This document shows positions 32,943 through 42,388 of a stretch of 64,000 bases of DNA, one piece after another; position 1 is the stretch's first letter, and each line of letters opens with the position of its first letter. The notes under the pieces were generated by a model, which was given only the letters and a program-made list of their open reading frames with translations, had not been told where the DNA came from and made no database searches. The stretch comes from Actinobacteria bacterium HGW-Actinobacteria-4 (lineage in GTDB: Bacteria > Actinomycetota > Actinomycetes > Actinomycetales > Demequinaceae): contig PHEW01000010.1 in the NCBI GenBank assembly GCA_002841315.1, positions 1 to 64,000 on the forward strand. The letters run 5' to 3'. A program made the translations under genes and the position numbers.

Positions 32943-33689
32943 CTAGTCCGTGTTCACGCGATGCATGGTCACGTAGACCTGCTCGATGGTCATGTCCCCC
33001 AGCCCCGACTGCGTCCGGCAGGAGAGCATCCGCGTCTCGCCGTCGGTGTCCACGGTGTCGACAAAGTGCACCAGCTCGTCCTCGCCCGCGAACGTGCCTG
33101 ACACCTGCCAGTAATCGTTGGCCAGGTAGGGGTTGTCGTTACTCCAGCGGCATACCGCTGGCTGCGTAGACACCATGTCCAGCAGCTCGATCGACACGTG
33201 CCAATCCCCGGCCGCCAGGCCATCGAACTGCGCCTGCACCCGGGCCACTGAACCCATGCCGAGTTCCTCGACGTCGAACTTCACACGGGTGCGCGTCTCG
33301 ATCACACCCACGATGCCAGCTGGCCCTTGGGCTCCGGCCGGCCCAGGCTCACCCTGAGGTCCGGCCGCGCCAGCTGCACCAGTCGCACCGGTCGCACCGG
33401 TCGCACCGGTCGCACCGGTCGCACCTTGCTTGCCCGCGACTCCGGCCGGGCCCTGGGCACCGGCAGGTCCACGCTCGCCCGTTAGTCCGCGCTCGCCCAC
33501 GGGACCGACCGCCCCCGGCGCCCCCGGCGCACCCGGCTCACCCTGAGGACCCGCAACACCAGGCTCGCCCTGCAATCCCTGGGGCCCAGTCGCGCCAGTT
33601 TCAGGAGCAAGGTACCCGCCCAGAAGCGCGCTCAGGAACACCAGCACCAACACCGCGAGTGTCGCGCCAACCTTCATGGGAATGCTCAC
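32943..33689 (-). CDS. Membrane-anchored collagen-like protein
   Basis: A protein of about 248 residues. The GTG at 33689 is chosen because GGGAGG lies 7 nt upstream; an ATG 4 codons later is too far from it. One N-terminal membrane segment ([23 protein letters not shown]) is followed by about 38 Gly-X-Y triplets ([13 protein letters not shown]...) and a C-terminal globular domain of about 115 residues with two to three Cys. The triplet run includes a GAT stretch encoded by five 9-nt repeats (33382-33426). Bacterial collagen-like proteins form triple-helical surface stalks used in adhesion or spacing. The C-terminal head is unrecognised. Confidence 0.85.
   Translation of the reverse strand: MSIPMKVGATLAVLVLVFLSALLGGYLAPETGATGPQGLQGEPGVAGPQGEPGAPGAPGAVGPVGERGLTGERGPAGAQGPAGVAGKQGATGATGATGATGATGAAGAAGPQGEPGPAGAQGPAGIVGVIETRTRVKFDVEELGMGSVARVQAQFDGLAAGDWHVSIELLDMVSTQPAVCRWSNDNPYLANDYWQVSGTFAGEDELVHFVDTVDTDGETRMLSCRTQSGLGDMTIEQVYVTMHRVNTD
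33382..33426. repeat. 9-nt tandem repeat inside the collagen-like gene
   Basis: GTCGCACCG five times in a row (last copy ends in T), encoding Gly-Ala-Thr triplets on the minus strand. Slippage would change stalk length without a frameshift. Confidence 0.9.
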
Positions 33690-33767
33690 GCCGAATCCTC
33701 CCCTGCTACCCATCCAGTGCAAGCAACTGTGCCAGGCGCACGGGCGCTGTGGCAAGGGTCAAGCGGC

Positions 33768-34886
33768 TTACCGCGCCCAGATACTCCCCGACCGCACCGC
33801 GGCCACGGTGCGCACCGAGACAATGCCCCAGAACGCCACCAGCAGCAGGTACAGCGCCACGGTGACCACCTCGAGCGCGGCAAGTTGCCACGCACGCGCG
33901 AGGTTCAGCGACGCGACAGTGAAGGCACCCAAGGGGAACGTGAACGCCCACCAGCCCAGGTGGAACGGCACGCCACCGTTGCGCAGGTAGCGCACCAGCA
34001 AGGCCACGGCGATCGCGATCCACCACAGCCCAAATCCCCAGATGGCGGTGGACACCAGCAGGCTGATCATCCCCACGGCCGGCCCCACGTCACCGAACAG
34101 TGGCGCTCCGCCGCGAGCGAGCGCGAGCGGCACCAGCGCGCCCACGCCCACCGGGCCCAGACCAATCCACACGGACGGCGCCAGGACAGCGGGCGGCAGC
34201 GCGTGCTGGACCAGGCGGTTGTGCAGCAACCCCATGGTGAAGATGAACAGCAGGAATCCCATGCCAAACGTTGCGTATCCCAAGGCCACGAGCAGTCGCG
34301 CCGCGCCCATGCCCACGTGCGGCACCAGTGTCATGAGCGCCAGCGGAATGATGATGGTGCCCACAGGCGGGATGAACCACACTCCGTTTGCGGCGGACGC
34401 CGGATGCTCGCTCACAAACAGCTGGTAGGCGAACGCCACGCTCACCACCAAACCCAACAAGGCTCCAACCACGGCGAGGACGGCGATCAAAGGCGCCACA
34501 GCGTCGGCCGGTAAGAAGGACGGCCCCACGATCGATGTCATGATGGCGAGCACCAGGATTCCGGCGGGAACGGTCGCGTGCATGGCACCCATGACGGGGT
34601 GGTGGAGGTCCTCTTCCGCGGCCTCAACGTGCCGCACCCAGCGCATGGCGTAGGCAACCAGCAGTACCGCAGCCAGCACGTAGGCGAGCACCGCGAAGCC
34701 CACCGCGAAGCCCTCGGCGACGGCACGGGTCGCGGCAAAGTTGCCGGGGTTGTCAAAGGTGGCGACCGCCACAATGCCGGTGCCCATGACGGAGGCAAAC
34801 CAGCCGGGGTGGAGGTCGCGCAAGCGGGTGGATGGTGGCTGGGGACCGGAGGCGGACTCGGTGCCCGAAACCTCATCAGTGATCAT
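33768..34886 (-). CDS. TDT family transporter (TehA/SLAC1-like)
   Basis: A 372-residue integral membrane protein with ten hydrophobic segments. RDLHPGWFASVMGTGIVAVAT in the first segment is the hallmark of the tellurite-resistance/dicarboxylate transporter family, and VWFIPPVGTIIIPL and FGMGFLLFIFTMGLLHNRL match later family segments. The family includes anion channels and sulfite or malate exporters. AGAGGATC precedes the start at a usable distance. Substrate cannot be stated. It runs opposite to pepN and on the same strand as the collagen-like gene, separated by 78 nt. Confidence 0.85.
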   Translation of the reverse strand: MITDEVSGTESASGPQPPSTRLRDLHPGWFASVMGTGIVAVATFDNPGNFAATRAVAEGFAVGFAVLAYVLAAVLLVAYAMRWVRHVEAAEEDLHHPVMGAMHATVPAGILVLAIMTSIVGPSFLPADAVAPLIAVLAVVGALLGLVVSVAFAYQLFVSEHPASAANGVWFIPPVGTIIIPLALMTLVPHVGMGAARLLVALGYATFGMGFLLFIFTMGLLHNRLVQHALPPAVLAPSVWIGLGPVGVGALVPLALARGGAPLFGDVGPAVGMISLLVSTAIWGFGLWWIAIAVALLVRYLRNGGVPFHLGWWAFTFPLGAFTVASLNLARAWQLAALEVVTVALYLLLVAFWGIVSVRTVAAVRSGSIWAR

Positions 34887-35054
34887 CGGTGGATCCTCTC
34901 GTCACGGACCAGGTGACGTGCCCTCGCGCGCTGTCCGCACGCGCGGTATCAGCAAATGCGGCACCCTGGTGCGCTACTGCGAACGTAAGACTCCACTGTG
35001 GCACGCGACTAGGCCCAAAGTCCCCCATCGTGACCCGTGTCGCCGCCCAACCGC

Positions 35055-37733
35055 CTACTCAACCATCCGGCCTTGAACCACCACGAGCATCGGCCCGTCG
35101 CGAAGTTCGACGCCGTCCAGCAGGTCCTGAACGGTCACCGTGTGGCGGGCCTCGAACCAGACCCTGCTCTCGCTCACGGGGCAACCCAGGACATCCCCTG
35201 CCAGAGCGCGCACGTGCAGGCGCACCTGTTCGCTCGTGAGCGTCGCCGCAGCGCCCAGGTCAAACTCCGAGGACTGCGAGGCGAACTCGAACACCTCGCG
35301 TCCGGGCCACCGCGGCGTCATGTATTGCAGGTGGTCGGGGCGGTGCCGCGCGCGCTGGGGATGCCACACCTCTTCGGAAAGCTCGGGGCTCACCAAGAAG
35401 TCTCGCCGGGTTGCGCGTGTGCGGCCGTCGGGCGCGACTTGGCTGACCGTGAGCGTCCCTGGTTCCACGAACACCGGGAGGTGCTCGTCTCCCGCGCAGA
35501 AGGAGCGCGCAGGGAACTGCTCCGTGTCCCAGTACATGGTGGCCTCCAATGCGACCACGGCAGGCGCCGTCTGAACCTCAATCGCGCGGCCCACCGGGAA
35601 GCCCCGCTCGTAGACCACCGCCCGCACCAGGCCCTCGTCGGGGTCGAACTCCCGGTGAAGGAACACCCCAAGTTCATACCGCGCACCGTGGCACAGTCCA
35701 TCCAGGTCAAACTCAAAGGACGTGCCGAGCTCTGGGAGGTCATGGTTCACCCACATGGAGCTGGCATCCCTGCGGGCAGCGGGCGCGTCCACCACGCACG
35801 GCACGGTGACTCCGCCTTCCACGAACGAGTAGAGCGACACCCTCCCCGTCACGGGCTGGTCGGCCCGAATCCTGACCTGAATCCGCCCTCCGTGGGCCTC
35901 GCTCGCCTGCGGCGAGCTCCATTCCACCTCGACCCGGGGGCGCAGTGGGTCAGGCTCGGCGGCACCCTCGACAAACGGCCCAGGATCGCCGATGCTCCAC
36001 GCGTCTCGCCGTAGCGGCTCACCTGGGTATTCGAGGCCGACGATGATGTCCCCTCCGCTGCGCACCGAGCTCCCGGACAGGCAGCCGGTGCCGAACCCGG
36101 TCCCGCACTCCTCCGCCGGCACCGTGATCCGCGGCAGCGGCACCAGTGTGGTCTGCGGGCGCGGCACCTCGCACTCCGCGAGCCCGCACGTGAAACTCAT
36201 GGGCGCGCGCACCCGCGAGCGCACCACCTCGCCACCACGCACGCGTGCCTCGATCTCGAACGTCAACCCGGTCAGTTCCATGCTCGCCAAGCCGGTGGTC
36301 AGTTCACACAGGTGTTCCGGACCCAGCGGCACGTTCGCGCGCCCGTCGAGCTCCACGCTGACGCTGCCGCAACCGGGGTGCACCCCGGTCACGGTGAAGC
36401 CCTCCACGCGGTCCAGCATGTTCGCGGCACCTACCACGCTGACGGTGGGGCGCCAGGCGTCGGGCGGCGTCACCCGCACCGCCTCGATCTCGGTGACCGC
36501 CGCAGGATCACTCAGCGGCACAGACGAGTCCACCCAATACACGCACACCAACCACGCTCCGTTGGATGGCAGATCAAGGCGCCGGGTGGTCGAGCGATCG
36601 TGGTCCGCCAGGTACACATAGTTGATGTCGAGCCTTGCCAACTCAGGGATCACAGTGGTCTCCACGTGCTCCGCGACAACGAGCCCGGCGCGCTCCGGAG
36701 AGGCAACGTCGGCCGTCGTGCACCCCGCACCCAGCCCCACCGGCATGGCATGCACCACGGTGACATCGAGCGCGCGGTGGGTGGTGTTTACAAACAACTG
36801 ATCAGGGCCGATGCCGTAGTAGCCCGTGGGGCGACGCGTGCGTTCGCCGTCTATCCCGCTGATGTCGAAGCGGGTGCGCGCCTGGTGGGTCTCCGACGGG
36901 TCGATCATGGACGCCGAGTCCAGGTCAAGGCGGTACGCCCCGTGCTCGAACTCCATCACCAAGAAGCAGTAGTGAATCCACATGCGCGGGTCATCGAGCG
37001 TGGTGTCCGGGTCCGCGGCCCACATCTCCCAGTCATACTTCATCGCGTCCGTGCGTTCGGCGTGGTACTCCTCCCACTCCAGGCCGTCGACGGTTGTTTC
37101 CCTCACGCCACCGGGCGTGACCCACACGCGGGTGAGCTCGTGGTCCCAGGTCACGGGCAGGTTTGATGCGATCCCCACCACTACCGCGTTGGCCGGCGTC
37201 TCCACTGGCGCGCACTGCGGAACGTGTGGGCCAGCTGCATCCCCCGGCACGGGCGGCCGCGCCCTCACCCGAGTCTCGAGTTCAGGGAGCGCGGTGATCC
37301 CCAAGATCACACCGCCCACGCCTTCGGGACAGTCGTCCGCGGGGTCCGCAGCGGCGCAGGCATCAAAGAAGTAGCCGGTCTCGCCACCCTCGCCACCACC
37401 CGTAGCGTCGTCATCCTCAGTGCCGCTGCCTGATGCACCCCCGCTCCACACGTGTTCGCCCAACGTGACCCCTGCCTCGCTGGCCTCAATCCGGGACTGG
37501 TGTGCGGCATCGGCGAAGGCGAAGCCGTCTTCCACAAGATTGCCCGACGTCGAGGTCCACTGGACTTGCGTCTCAGGGAAGTCGGCGATCGCCACCGCCG
37601 AAGGCGAGGGCTCAGGGGCAGGCTCCGGCTGTGCGCCGCCAGCCACGGCGCGGGTGAGCGGATACGCCACGCCCACGCCCAGCACAAACGCGAGAACTCC
37701 GGCGATGAACGGAACTGCGGGGCTGGTCTTCAT
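35055..37733 (-). CDS. Large exported protein, possibly multi-domain beta-rich, unknown
   Basis: An 892-residue protein. The start at 37733 has AGGAG 5 nt upstream and lies 8 nt after the stop of the preceding gene. Residues 5-30 are a signal anchor or signal peptide (PAVPFIAGVLAFVLGVGVAYPL), followed by a Pro/Glu/Ala linker. The remainder is rich in Val, Thr, Asp and Tyr with about 20 scattered Cys, many in pairs (CPEG..., ECGTGFGTGC), suggesting several disulfide-stabilised beta domains. No enzyme motif or cell-wall anchor seen. It is the third gene of an operon led by an ECF sigma factor, so probably part of a cell-envelope response. Family not recognised. Confidence 0.7.
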   Translation of the reverse strand: MKTSPAVPFIAGVLAFVLGVGVAYPLTRAVAGGAQPEPAPEPSPSAVAIADFPETQVQWTSTSGNLVEDGFAFADAAHQSRIEASEAGVTLGEHVWSGGASGSGTEDDDATGGGEGGETGYFFDACAAADPADDCPEGVGGVILGITALPELETRVRARPPVPGDAAGPHVPQCAPVETPANAVVVGIASNLPVTWDHELTRVWVTPGGVRETTVDGLEWEEYHAERTDAMKYDWEMWAADPDTTLDDPRMWIHYCFLVMEFEHGAYRLDLDSASMIDPSETHQARTRFDISGIDGERTRRPTGYYGIGPDQLFVNTTHRALDVTVVHAMPVGLGAGCTTADVASPERAGLVVAEHVETTVIPELARLDINYVYLADHDRSTTRRLDLPSNGAWLVCVYWVDSSVPLSDPAAVTEIEAVRVTPPDAWRPTVSVVGAANMLDRVEGFTVTGVHPGCGSVSVELDGRANVPLGPEHLCELTTGLASMELTGLTFEIEARVRGGEVVRSRVRAPMSFTCGLAECEVPRPQTTLVPLPRITVPAEECGTGFGTGCLSGSSVRSGGDIIVGLEYPGEPLRRDAWSIGDPGPFVEGAAEPDPLRPRVEVEWSSPQASEAHGGRIQVRIRADQPVTGRVSLYSFVEGGVTVPCVVDAPAARRDASSMWVNHDLPELGTSFEFDLDGLCHGARYELGVFLHREFDPDEGLVRAVVYERGFPVGRAIEVQTAPAVVALEATMYWDTEQFPARSFCAGDEHLPVFVEPGTLTVSQVAPDGRTRATRRDFLVSPELSEEVWHPQRARHRPDHLQYMTPRWPGREVFEFASQSSEFDLGAAATLTSEQVRLHVRALAGDVLGCPVSESRVWFEARHTVTVQDLLDGVELRDGPMLVVVQGRMVE

Positions 37734-37741
37734 GGCCGCTC

Positions 37742-38815
37742 CTAACCGAAGCACTTCCAGATTGATTCGACAGATACGTTGACCGTTGCCGTCGAGGAGT
37801 TGCCTGCGCCATCGTGCGCGGTAATGGTCACGGTGACCGCCTGCACCGTGTCATCAGCCACCGTGAACGGAGGCACCGGACCCATGGTCGCGGACCACGT
37901 GTTGCCGGACTTGCTCATGGACCGGGTGACTTGGCTTGCGCCCGGCACCGTGTAGCGGATGGTCGCGGACGTGACGCCCACGTTGTCCGTGATCACCGCA
38001 CTGATGGTCGATGTCTGTGGGCGCGGCGGCGCACACGTAATGATGGGCGCGGCCGTGCTGTTTTGCTCCGTGATCGTGCCGGTGCTGGCCTGCTGTTGAC
38101 CGACGCTGGGCGGCGTGGTGTCCGGCGGCGGGGGCTGCGGCGGAGCGGGTTGCTGATTGCCTGTCGAAGGGTTGTTGCCCTGGTTTGGCTGCTGCGCGCC
38201 ATCAGGCTCTGGTGCGGGCTCCGGCGCGGCGGTGGGCACGCTCGGCTCGGGCGGCGCGAGCGCCAGCACCGTGCCTGCATCCTCGCAGTCGACCACCGGC
38301 AAGTCTGCTGTCGAGTCATCGGCCACCACCAAGGAGCTCCGGATGAACACCGGCTCCAGTGCGCCGCGCACGTGGCGCACCTGCAGCCATTCGCCGTCGG
38401 CCGTACGAGCCACGGCCAACACCCGGTCGCCGCGCCCCAACTCTCCCGCCAAGACCGACTCCGGGGCGGGGCAGATAAACACCGGTGCCGTCTGCGCGTC
38501 GAGGATCACGCCTGGAATCGGCTCTCCCGCAGGTCCATCAGTGCCAAACGCCCACCACACGCCCAAGCCCACGCCCGCAGCGGCGGCCGCCGCCACGATC
38601 CAGGGCACCGCCCCACCGAACATGCTGGGCAGGGCCGGCGCGCTTGCAGTCGCACCAGCACCCGTAGCAGCACCGCCCGCGGAGGCACCGCCCACTGAAG
38701 CACTGCCGTCACCCATGCGGGCCAACACCTGGTCCACCACGGCGTCCGGACTCGCCAGCGGCGCCACCGGCACCGCGTCCTTGAAGGCCTGCGCTATGAC
38801 CTGATCGATGCTCAT
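37742..38815 (-). CDS. Membrane protein in ECF sigma operon (possible anti-sigma), SH3-like and Ig-like extracellular domains
   Basis: A 357-residue protein whose ATG overlaps the sigma-factor stop (ATGA). The cytoplasmic N-terminus (about 65 residues, MSIDQVIAQAFKDAVPVAPLASPDAVVDQVL) is short and lacks the HxxxCxxC zinc anti-sigma motif. One membrane segment (about 72-92) follows. Outside, residues about 100-170 look like a bacterial SH3-type domain (GELGRGDRVLAVARTADGEWLQVRHVRG), then a long Pro/Gln/Ser-rich linker, and a C-terminal Ig-like domain (ITDNVGVTSATIRYTV...ITAHDGAGN) with terminal Cys. Position suggests it senses the envelope and controls the sigma factor, but that is inference. 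Confidence 0.7.
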   Translation of the reverse strand: MSIDQVIAQAFKDAVPVAPLASPDAVVDQVLARMGDGSASVGGASAGGAATGAGATASAPALPSMFGGAVPWIVAAAAAAGVGLGVWWAFGTDGPAGEPIPGVILDAQTAPVFICPAPESVLAGELGRGDRVLAVARTADGEWLQVRHVRGALEPVFIRSSLVVADDSTADLPVVDCEDAGTVLALAPPEPSVPTAAPEPAPEPDGAQQPNQGNNPSTGNQQPAPPQPPPPDTTPPSVGQQQASTGTITEQNSTAAPIITCAPPRPQTSTISAVITDNVGVTSATIRYTVPGASQVTRSMSKSGNTWSATMGPVPPFTVADDTVQAVTVTITAHDGAGNSSTATVNVSVESIWKCFG

Positions 38816-39363
38816 GATTCCTCCTGCCCCAGCGCCGCCGCCAGCGCCGTGCGGGCGCGGTGCAGGTGTGTCTTGACAGTGCCCTCGGTGACCTCAAGGG
38901 AGGCCGCGATCTCGGCAATGGGCTGATCGAGAAAGTAGAACATGGTGGCAATCGCCCGTTGCTTGTCCGGAAGCGCCGCCACGGCATCGGCGACGTCAAC
39001 CGCAACGGCGTCCGGAGCATCGGCCGTAGTAGCCAGCGGTGTGGTCCGGGCAAGGGCGCGCTGTTCGGCGGCGCGGCGGCGGTGCGCGTCACGTACCTGA
39101 TTGCACGCCACGGTGGTGACCCATGCCGCGAGCCGGTCCGGGCGGTGGCCGTCCCTGAGGACCTTCACGAGCGCATCCTGAACGGCGTCCTCGGCGCGGT
39201 CGCTGTCCCTGGTAATGACGCCGACGGCCGCCACGACCTTCGCATAGTCACGGTTGACGAACTCGCGCACGGCGATCTCCGGGTCTACCCCGGAAGCAGG
39301 GGCCGCTGAGACGGAGTGCTCCGCCTCCGTGCCCGCCGCGTTAGGGACGCTCGTCATCGCCAT
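38812..39363 (-). CDS. ECF-type RNA polymerase sigma factor
   Basis: A protein of about 183 residues. Region 2 is visible as YAKVVAAVGVITRDSDRAEDAVQDALVKVLRDGHRPDRLAAWVTTVACNQVRDAHRR (long helix with the conserved DAxQD core) and region 4 as LPDKQRAIATMFYFLDQPIAEIAASLEVTEGTVKTHLHRART, with the helix-turn-helix EIAASLEVTEGTVK. Start could be 39363 or 39357; the closer AGGG favours neither strongly. It is the first gene of a three-gene, translationally coupled operon with a membrane protein and a large exported protein. Such sigma factors usually autoregulate, but I found no convincing ECF-type promoter upstream. Confidence 0.9.
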   Translation of the reverse strand: MAMTSVPNAAGTEAEHSVSAAPASGVDPEIAVREFVNRDYAKVVAAVGVITRDSDRAEDAVQDALVKVLRDGHRPDRLAAWVTTVACNQVRDAHRRRAAEQRALARTTPLATTADAPDAVAVDVADAVAALPDKQRAIATMFYFLDQPIAEIAASLEVTEGTVKTHLHRARTALAAALGQEES

Positions 39364-39633
39364 CACGCCCTAACGACGCGCGCCACCAGGGCAAAGGTTG
39401 ACACGCACGCGGAACTTTTCGCCGTCACGTCAGTGCTCCTCCCCGGCAAGGCGACCATCTGCCTGCGGCTATGGCCACCTCGCACCACCGAGTTGCGGAC
39501 GTCAGGCGCGGGTTGCGCACCTGATGGCACCAGATCGTACCGGAGCCTTCGAACGGCTGCCCTGTGGATAACCCGCGCGGACCGCACCGCCCGCGTTACG
39601 GTTGCGCCAACCCACCTATCAAGGAGACAACAC

Positions 39634-40149
39634 ATGAGCGCCAACGGCACCCCCGACAAACAGACCGTGAACCGCGAGCCTCTCGCAACGAACGTCACGT
39701 ACACGAGCGGGATGCTGGGCCGCCCTCAACCGGGGATGTTGGTCTTTGACGGCGTCGACACCGTCACCTTGATAGCCGACGACGGCGCGGTGGTCTTCTC
39801 CAAGTCCACTTCAACGCTCGGAAGGGTCCGCCGTGCGGAGTACGCCCTGTACTTCAAGGGCGAAGGCAAGACCATCGCAGTCATGTTCGGCAACGCGCTG
39901 ACGTACATGGCGGCCTCGGGATCGCTCCTCCAGTTCGGTGTGGTGGGTGCGGTCCTGGCTGATCGCAACGCCAAAGGCCACACCAAGGCGAGCGGCATGG
40001 ACGAATGGGAGTCCGCCCTCAAAGCCACCGGAAACATGGGCTTCAATGCATCGTCCGGCAACATCACCAAGTACCTGCTGTACTACCCCGCGATCGGGAT
40101 CGGTGTGATCGGAGCCATCGCCGTAGTCATCGCGCTGGTCACGCGCTAG
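39634..40149 (+). CDS. Small protein with C-terminal membrane segment, unknown
   Basis: A 171-residue protein with an excellent AAGGAGA site 6 nt before the ATG. The first 30 residues are polar (Asn, Thr, Pro). A beta-rich middle (about 40-100: MLVFDGVDTVTLIADDGAVVFSKST, YALYFKGEGKTIAVMFG) could be a PH-like or DUF-type fold; residues about 150-170 form one C-terminal membrane anchor (IGIGVIGAIAVVIALVTR), and a weaker hydrophobic stretch lies around 95-110. No family recognised. It overlaps the end of the convergent membrane gene by 4 nt. Confidence 0.65.
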   Translation: MSANGTPDKQTVNREPLATNVTYTSGMLGRPQPGMLVFDGVDTVTLIADDGAVVFSKSTSTLGRVRRAEYALYFKGEGKTIAVMFGNALTYMAASGSLLQFGVVGAVLADRNAKGHTKASGMDEWESALKATGNMGFNASSGNITKYLLYYPAIGIGVIGAIAVVIALVTR

Positions 40150-41174
40150 GCGACCGTCGTGGTCGGTGCGTTCCGTCTTACCGCGCCGCGCACCGACCAG
40201 CCAAACATCCACAGCGCCACCGCGGCGCCGAGCACCCAGATCACGAACACGCCGGCCACCAACGAGTACGGGATCAGCGCCACCAAGACGGCGACGCCCA
40301 CGTAGCTCGCGACCCGCAACCTCCAAGCCTGGGGGCCCGCGAACCGCACCACCCGCGTGGGCACGGGTTCGCGGAGGTTCCGCACGGTGAGCCAGACAAA
40401 TGCTGCGTAGAGACCCCACGCCATTGCTTGATGACTGATTGCGATGGGCTCGCCGGGGTAGACGCGCCACGCGAACAGGCCGTACAGCACTGCGAGTACC
40501 GCGATCAGCGCCACCATGCCGGCGCGGTTGGGGAGCACGTCCGCCCAGTTCTCCGCGCGCTCCCCGCGCCCCGCTAACCAGAACGCGCACCACACCAGGA
40601 GCGCGGTGCCCCCGAGCGACCCGGCCGCGACCACCGGCGACGCAAGCAACCCAAGGAAGCCGCCACTCACGATGCCCGCAGCCGCGATACCTGCCCACGT
40701 CACCATCGCCGCCTTGGGCGCGCCGCCCGCGCGCCCGCGCCTCGCGAACAGGCCAGCGATGTGCGGCTCACGTACCAGTACCTGTTCGGCGAGCATGAGC
40801 GGGAAGATGAACGCCATGAACGGGTGCCACAGCCCTGCGACCACCACCACTGCGTAGACATCCACCCCCGCCATCACATCCGGGGTGTTCCAGTCGTGGT
40901 GACCCCACAGCGTCCGGGTGATGTAGAACTCGTAAAGCCCCACCACCGCGCCGGCGCTCCACAGCGCGGGAAGCGACGGCCGTGGCTGGCGGCGCAGCAC
41001 GAGCGCCGCGATCAGCAGCACCTGGCACCCGTACACCGGCACCATCAGCAGCCAGTTCAGGGGGTTCAGTAGCGCCCATGGATAGGAGCCAATCGTGACT
41101 TCCGCGAGCGCGATGGACAGAACCGAGATCAGAACCGCGGCGATCAGCCGTGGGTGGCGACGGGGGGACTTCAT
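40146..41174 (-). CDS. Polytopic membrane protein, unknown
   Basis: A 342-residue integral membrane protein with about nine to ten hydrophobic segments spread over the whole length and a basic N-terminus (MKSPRRHPR). Short loops contain WGHHDWNTPDVM with two His and an Asp. I recognise no transporter or enzyme signature. It runs convergently with the small gene at 39634 and is 84 nt away from the end of the GntR gene on the same strand. Confidence 0.65.
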   Translation of the reverse strand: MKSPRRHPRLIAAVLISVLSIALAEVTIGSYPWALLNPLNWLLMVPVYGCQVLLIAALVLRRQPRPSLPALWSAGAVVGLYEFYITRTLWGHHDWNTPDVMAGVDVYAVVVVAGLWHPFMAFIFPLMLAEQVLVREPHIAGLFARRGRAGGAPKAAMVTWAGIAAAGIVSGGFLGLLASPVVAAGSLGGTALLVWCAFWLAGRGERAENWADVLPNRAGMVALIAVLAVLYGLFAWRVYPGEPIAISHQAMAWGLYAAFVWLTVRNLREPVPTRVVRFAGPQAWRLRVASYVGVAVLVALIPYSLVAGVFVIWVLGAAVALWMFGWSVRGAVRRNAPTTTVA

Positions 41175-41258
41175 GCCTGCGACGCTACCGAGCAGCGCGA
41201 GGGCCGTCTATCAGGGGCTTCCCCCATTTCCGGCCGACGCTTGAGTGCGCCGGGCGGG

Positions 41259-42029
41259 TCAGGTGTAGTCGTGAGGACGGCGACGTGCCCACGACCCCGT
41301 GATGTGGGTGTCCATGGCAATGCTGGCTCTCGTGGCGTCCCCGGCGGCGATCGCCTCATACACCTCAGTGTGCTCGGCAAGGGTGATCTCAAAGGCTGAG
41401 GACGTCTGATTGCGCACAAAGCGCTCGGACCCACGCGCGCCTGCGAACAGTGCACGGGTCACGTTCTGAGCAAGGAAGTTGCCTGCTCGCGCCATCACGA
41501 GTTCGTGGAAGTCGGCATCGGCCTGCGCAAATGCTTCCGCATCGCCCAGGCACGCACGCATGTGCTCGAGCGCGGCGCGCAGGTCGCCCACGTCAGCTGG
41601 GGTCGCGTTGGCGGCCATCTTCCTCGCCATCATGGCCTCGAGCGCGGCACGCATCGAGGAGAAGTCGTCAAGAATGCCCACGGTGGAGTCGTGCTCGATC
41701 AGCACCGCCAGCACGATGGGGTCAAGCACGTTCCAATCGATCGGATCCTGGACCACGGTCCCCCGGCCCTGGACGGCCCGCAGCAGACCCTTCTCCTCAA
41801 GGCGCTTCACGGACTCGCGGATCACGGTGCGGCTCACGGCGTAGTGTTCTGCGAGCTGCTGCTCAGGCGGCAAGAGTTGCCCAGGCAAGATGGTGCGCTC
41901 GACCACGAGGCCAGCGAGGTCACGGACCACCGCGGTGCCGAGGCTACCCGAACTCCGGCGCCGCACGGCTCCGCCGAGGATCGACGGCCCGGGAGCGTCG
42001 TCGGCGGAGGGTTGGGACTGTGTGGTCAC
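41259..42029 (-). CDS. FadR-subfamily GntR transcriptional regulator
   Basis: A 256-residue regulator with an N-terminal winged helix (residues about 30-95: LAGLVVERTILPGQLLPPEQQLAEHYAVSRTVIRESVKRLEEKGLLRAVQGRGTVV) whose RTVIRESVKRLEEKGL recognition helix is typical of GntR, and a helical FCD ligand domain with the metal-binding Asp/His pattern (DADFHELVMARAGN, LAEHTEVYEAI, DTHI). It is divergent from an ABC sugar importer across a 359-nt gap and is probably its repressor, responding to a sugar acid or related compound. The mRNA looks leaderless (TAGGGT, 6 nt, GTG). Confidence 0.92.
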   Translation of the reverse strand: MTTQSQPSADDAPGPSILGGAVRRRSSGSLGTAVVRDLAGLVVERTILPGQLLPPEQQLAEHYAVSRTVIRESVKRLEEKGLLRAVQGRGTVVQDPIDWNVLDPIVLAVLIEHDSTVGILDDFSSMRAALEAMMARKMAANATPADVGDLRAALEHMRACLGDAEAFAQADADFHELVMARAGNFLAQNVTRALFAGARGSERFVRNQTSSAFEITLAEHTEVYEAIAAGDATRASIAMDTHITGSWARRRPHDYT

Positions 42030-42388
42030 CAGGAAACCCTAGCCCCTAGCTGGTGGCTCGGAAGGGAAGGCACTGTGGGCGCTCCACCGTCGCGATCGAT
42101 CAGACACAGATTCATCATAGGTCATGACTATCTGAGATGACCGCGCTGCGCCACTAAGTGGCATATTTACCAGCCTGAACAGTGTTGGGCCTTGACTCCA
42201 GGCGTTGCTCGCGGTCACAGTTTGGTAACGGCACTTTCCCAATCATCACTTGTATGATGTAATGTGTTTGTTGCTGGGTGCTGGACGTGTCCCGGCGCGA
42301 CGCCGTAGTCGACGCATGGCAGTCTTGAATCTTGTCAGCTCGGTACGTCGTTCATCACCACGTCCGCGAGACGAGAGGAAGAAACGCT
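42030..42388. promoter_or_regulatory. Divergent control region between GntR regulator and ABC importer
   Basis: 359 nt without a convincing gene. It holds the regulator's leaderless -10 (TAGGGT, 42036-42041, minus), a perfect 8-bp palindrome GTCATGAC (42121-42128) with partly symmetric ATAG/TAT flanks, and an AT-rich stretch with ATCAT-N7-ATGAT (42242-42258) that overlaps a TATGAT -10 candidate (42253-42258) preceded by TG for the importer. Either inverted repeat could be the GntR operator. Confidence 0.45.

Noticed and set aside
33382-33426. CRISPR-like short repeats
   Set aside because: Nine-base units without spacers that encode Gly-Ala-Thr triplets of the collagen-like protein.
38812-38815. 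Frameshift between the sigma factor and the membrane gene
   Set aside because: It is a normal ATGA stop/start overlap; both proteins are complete.
39411-39430. GGAACT...CGTC resembling an ECF promoter
   Set aside because: The spacing between the two boxes is far from the usual 16-17 nt and the direction does not fit the sigma operon.
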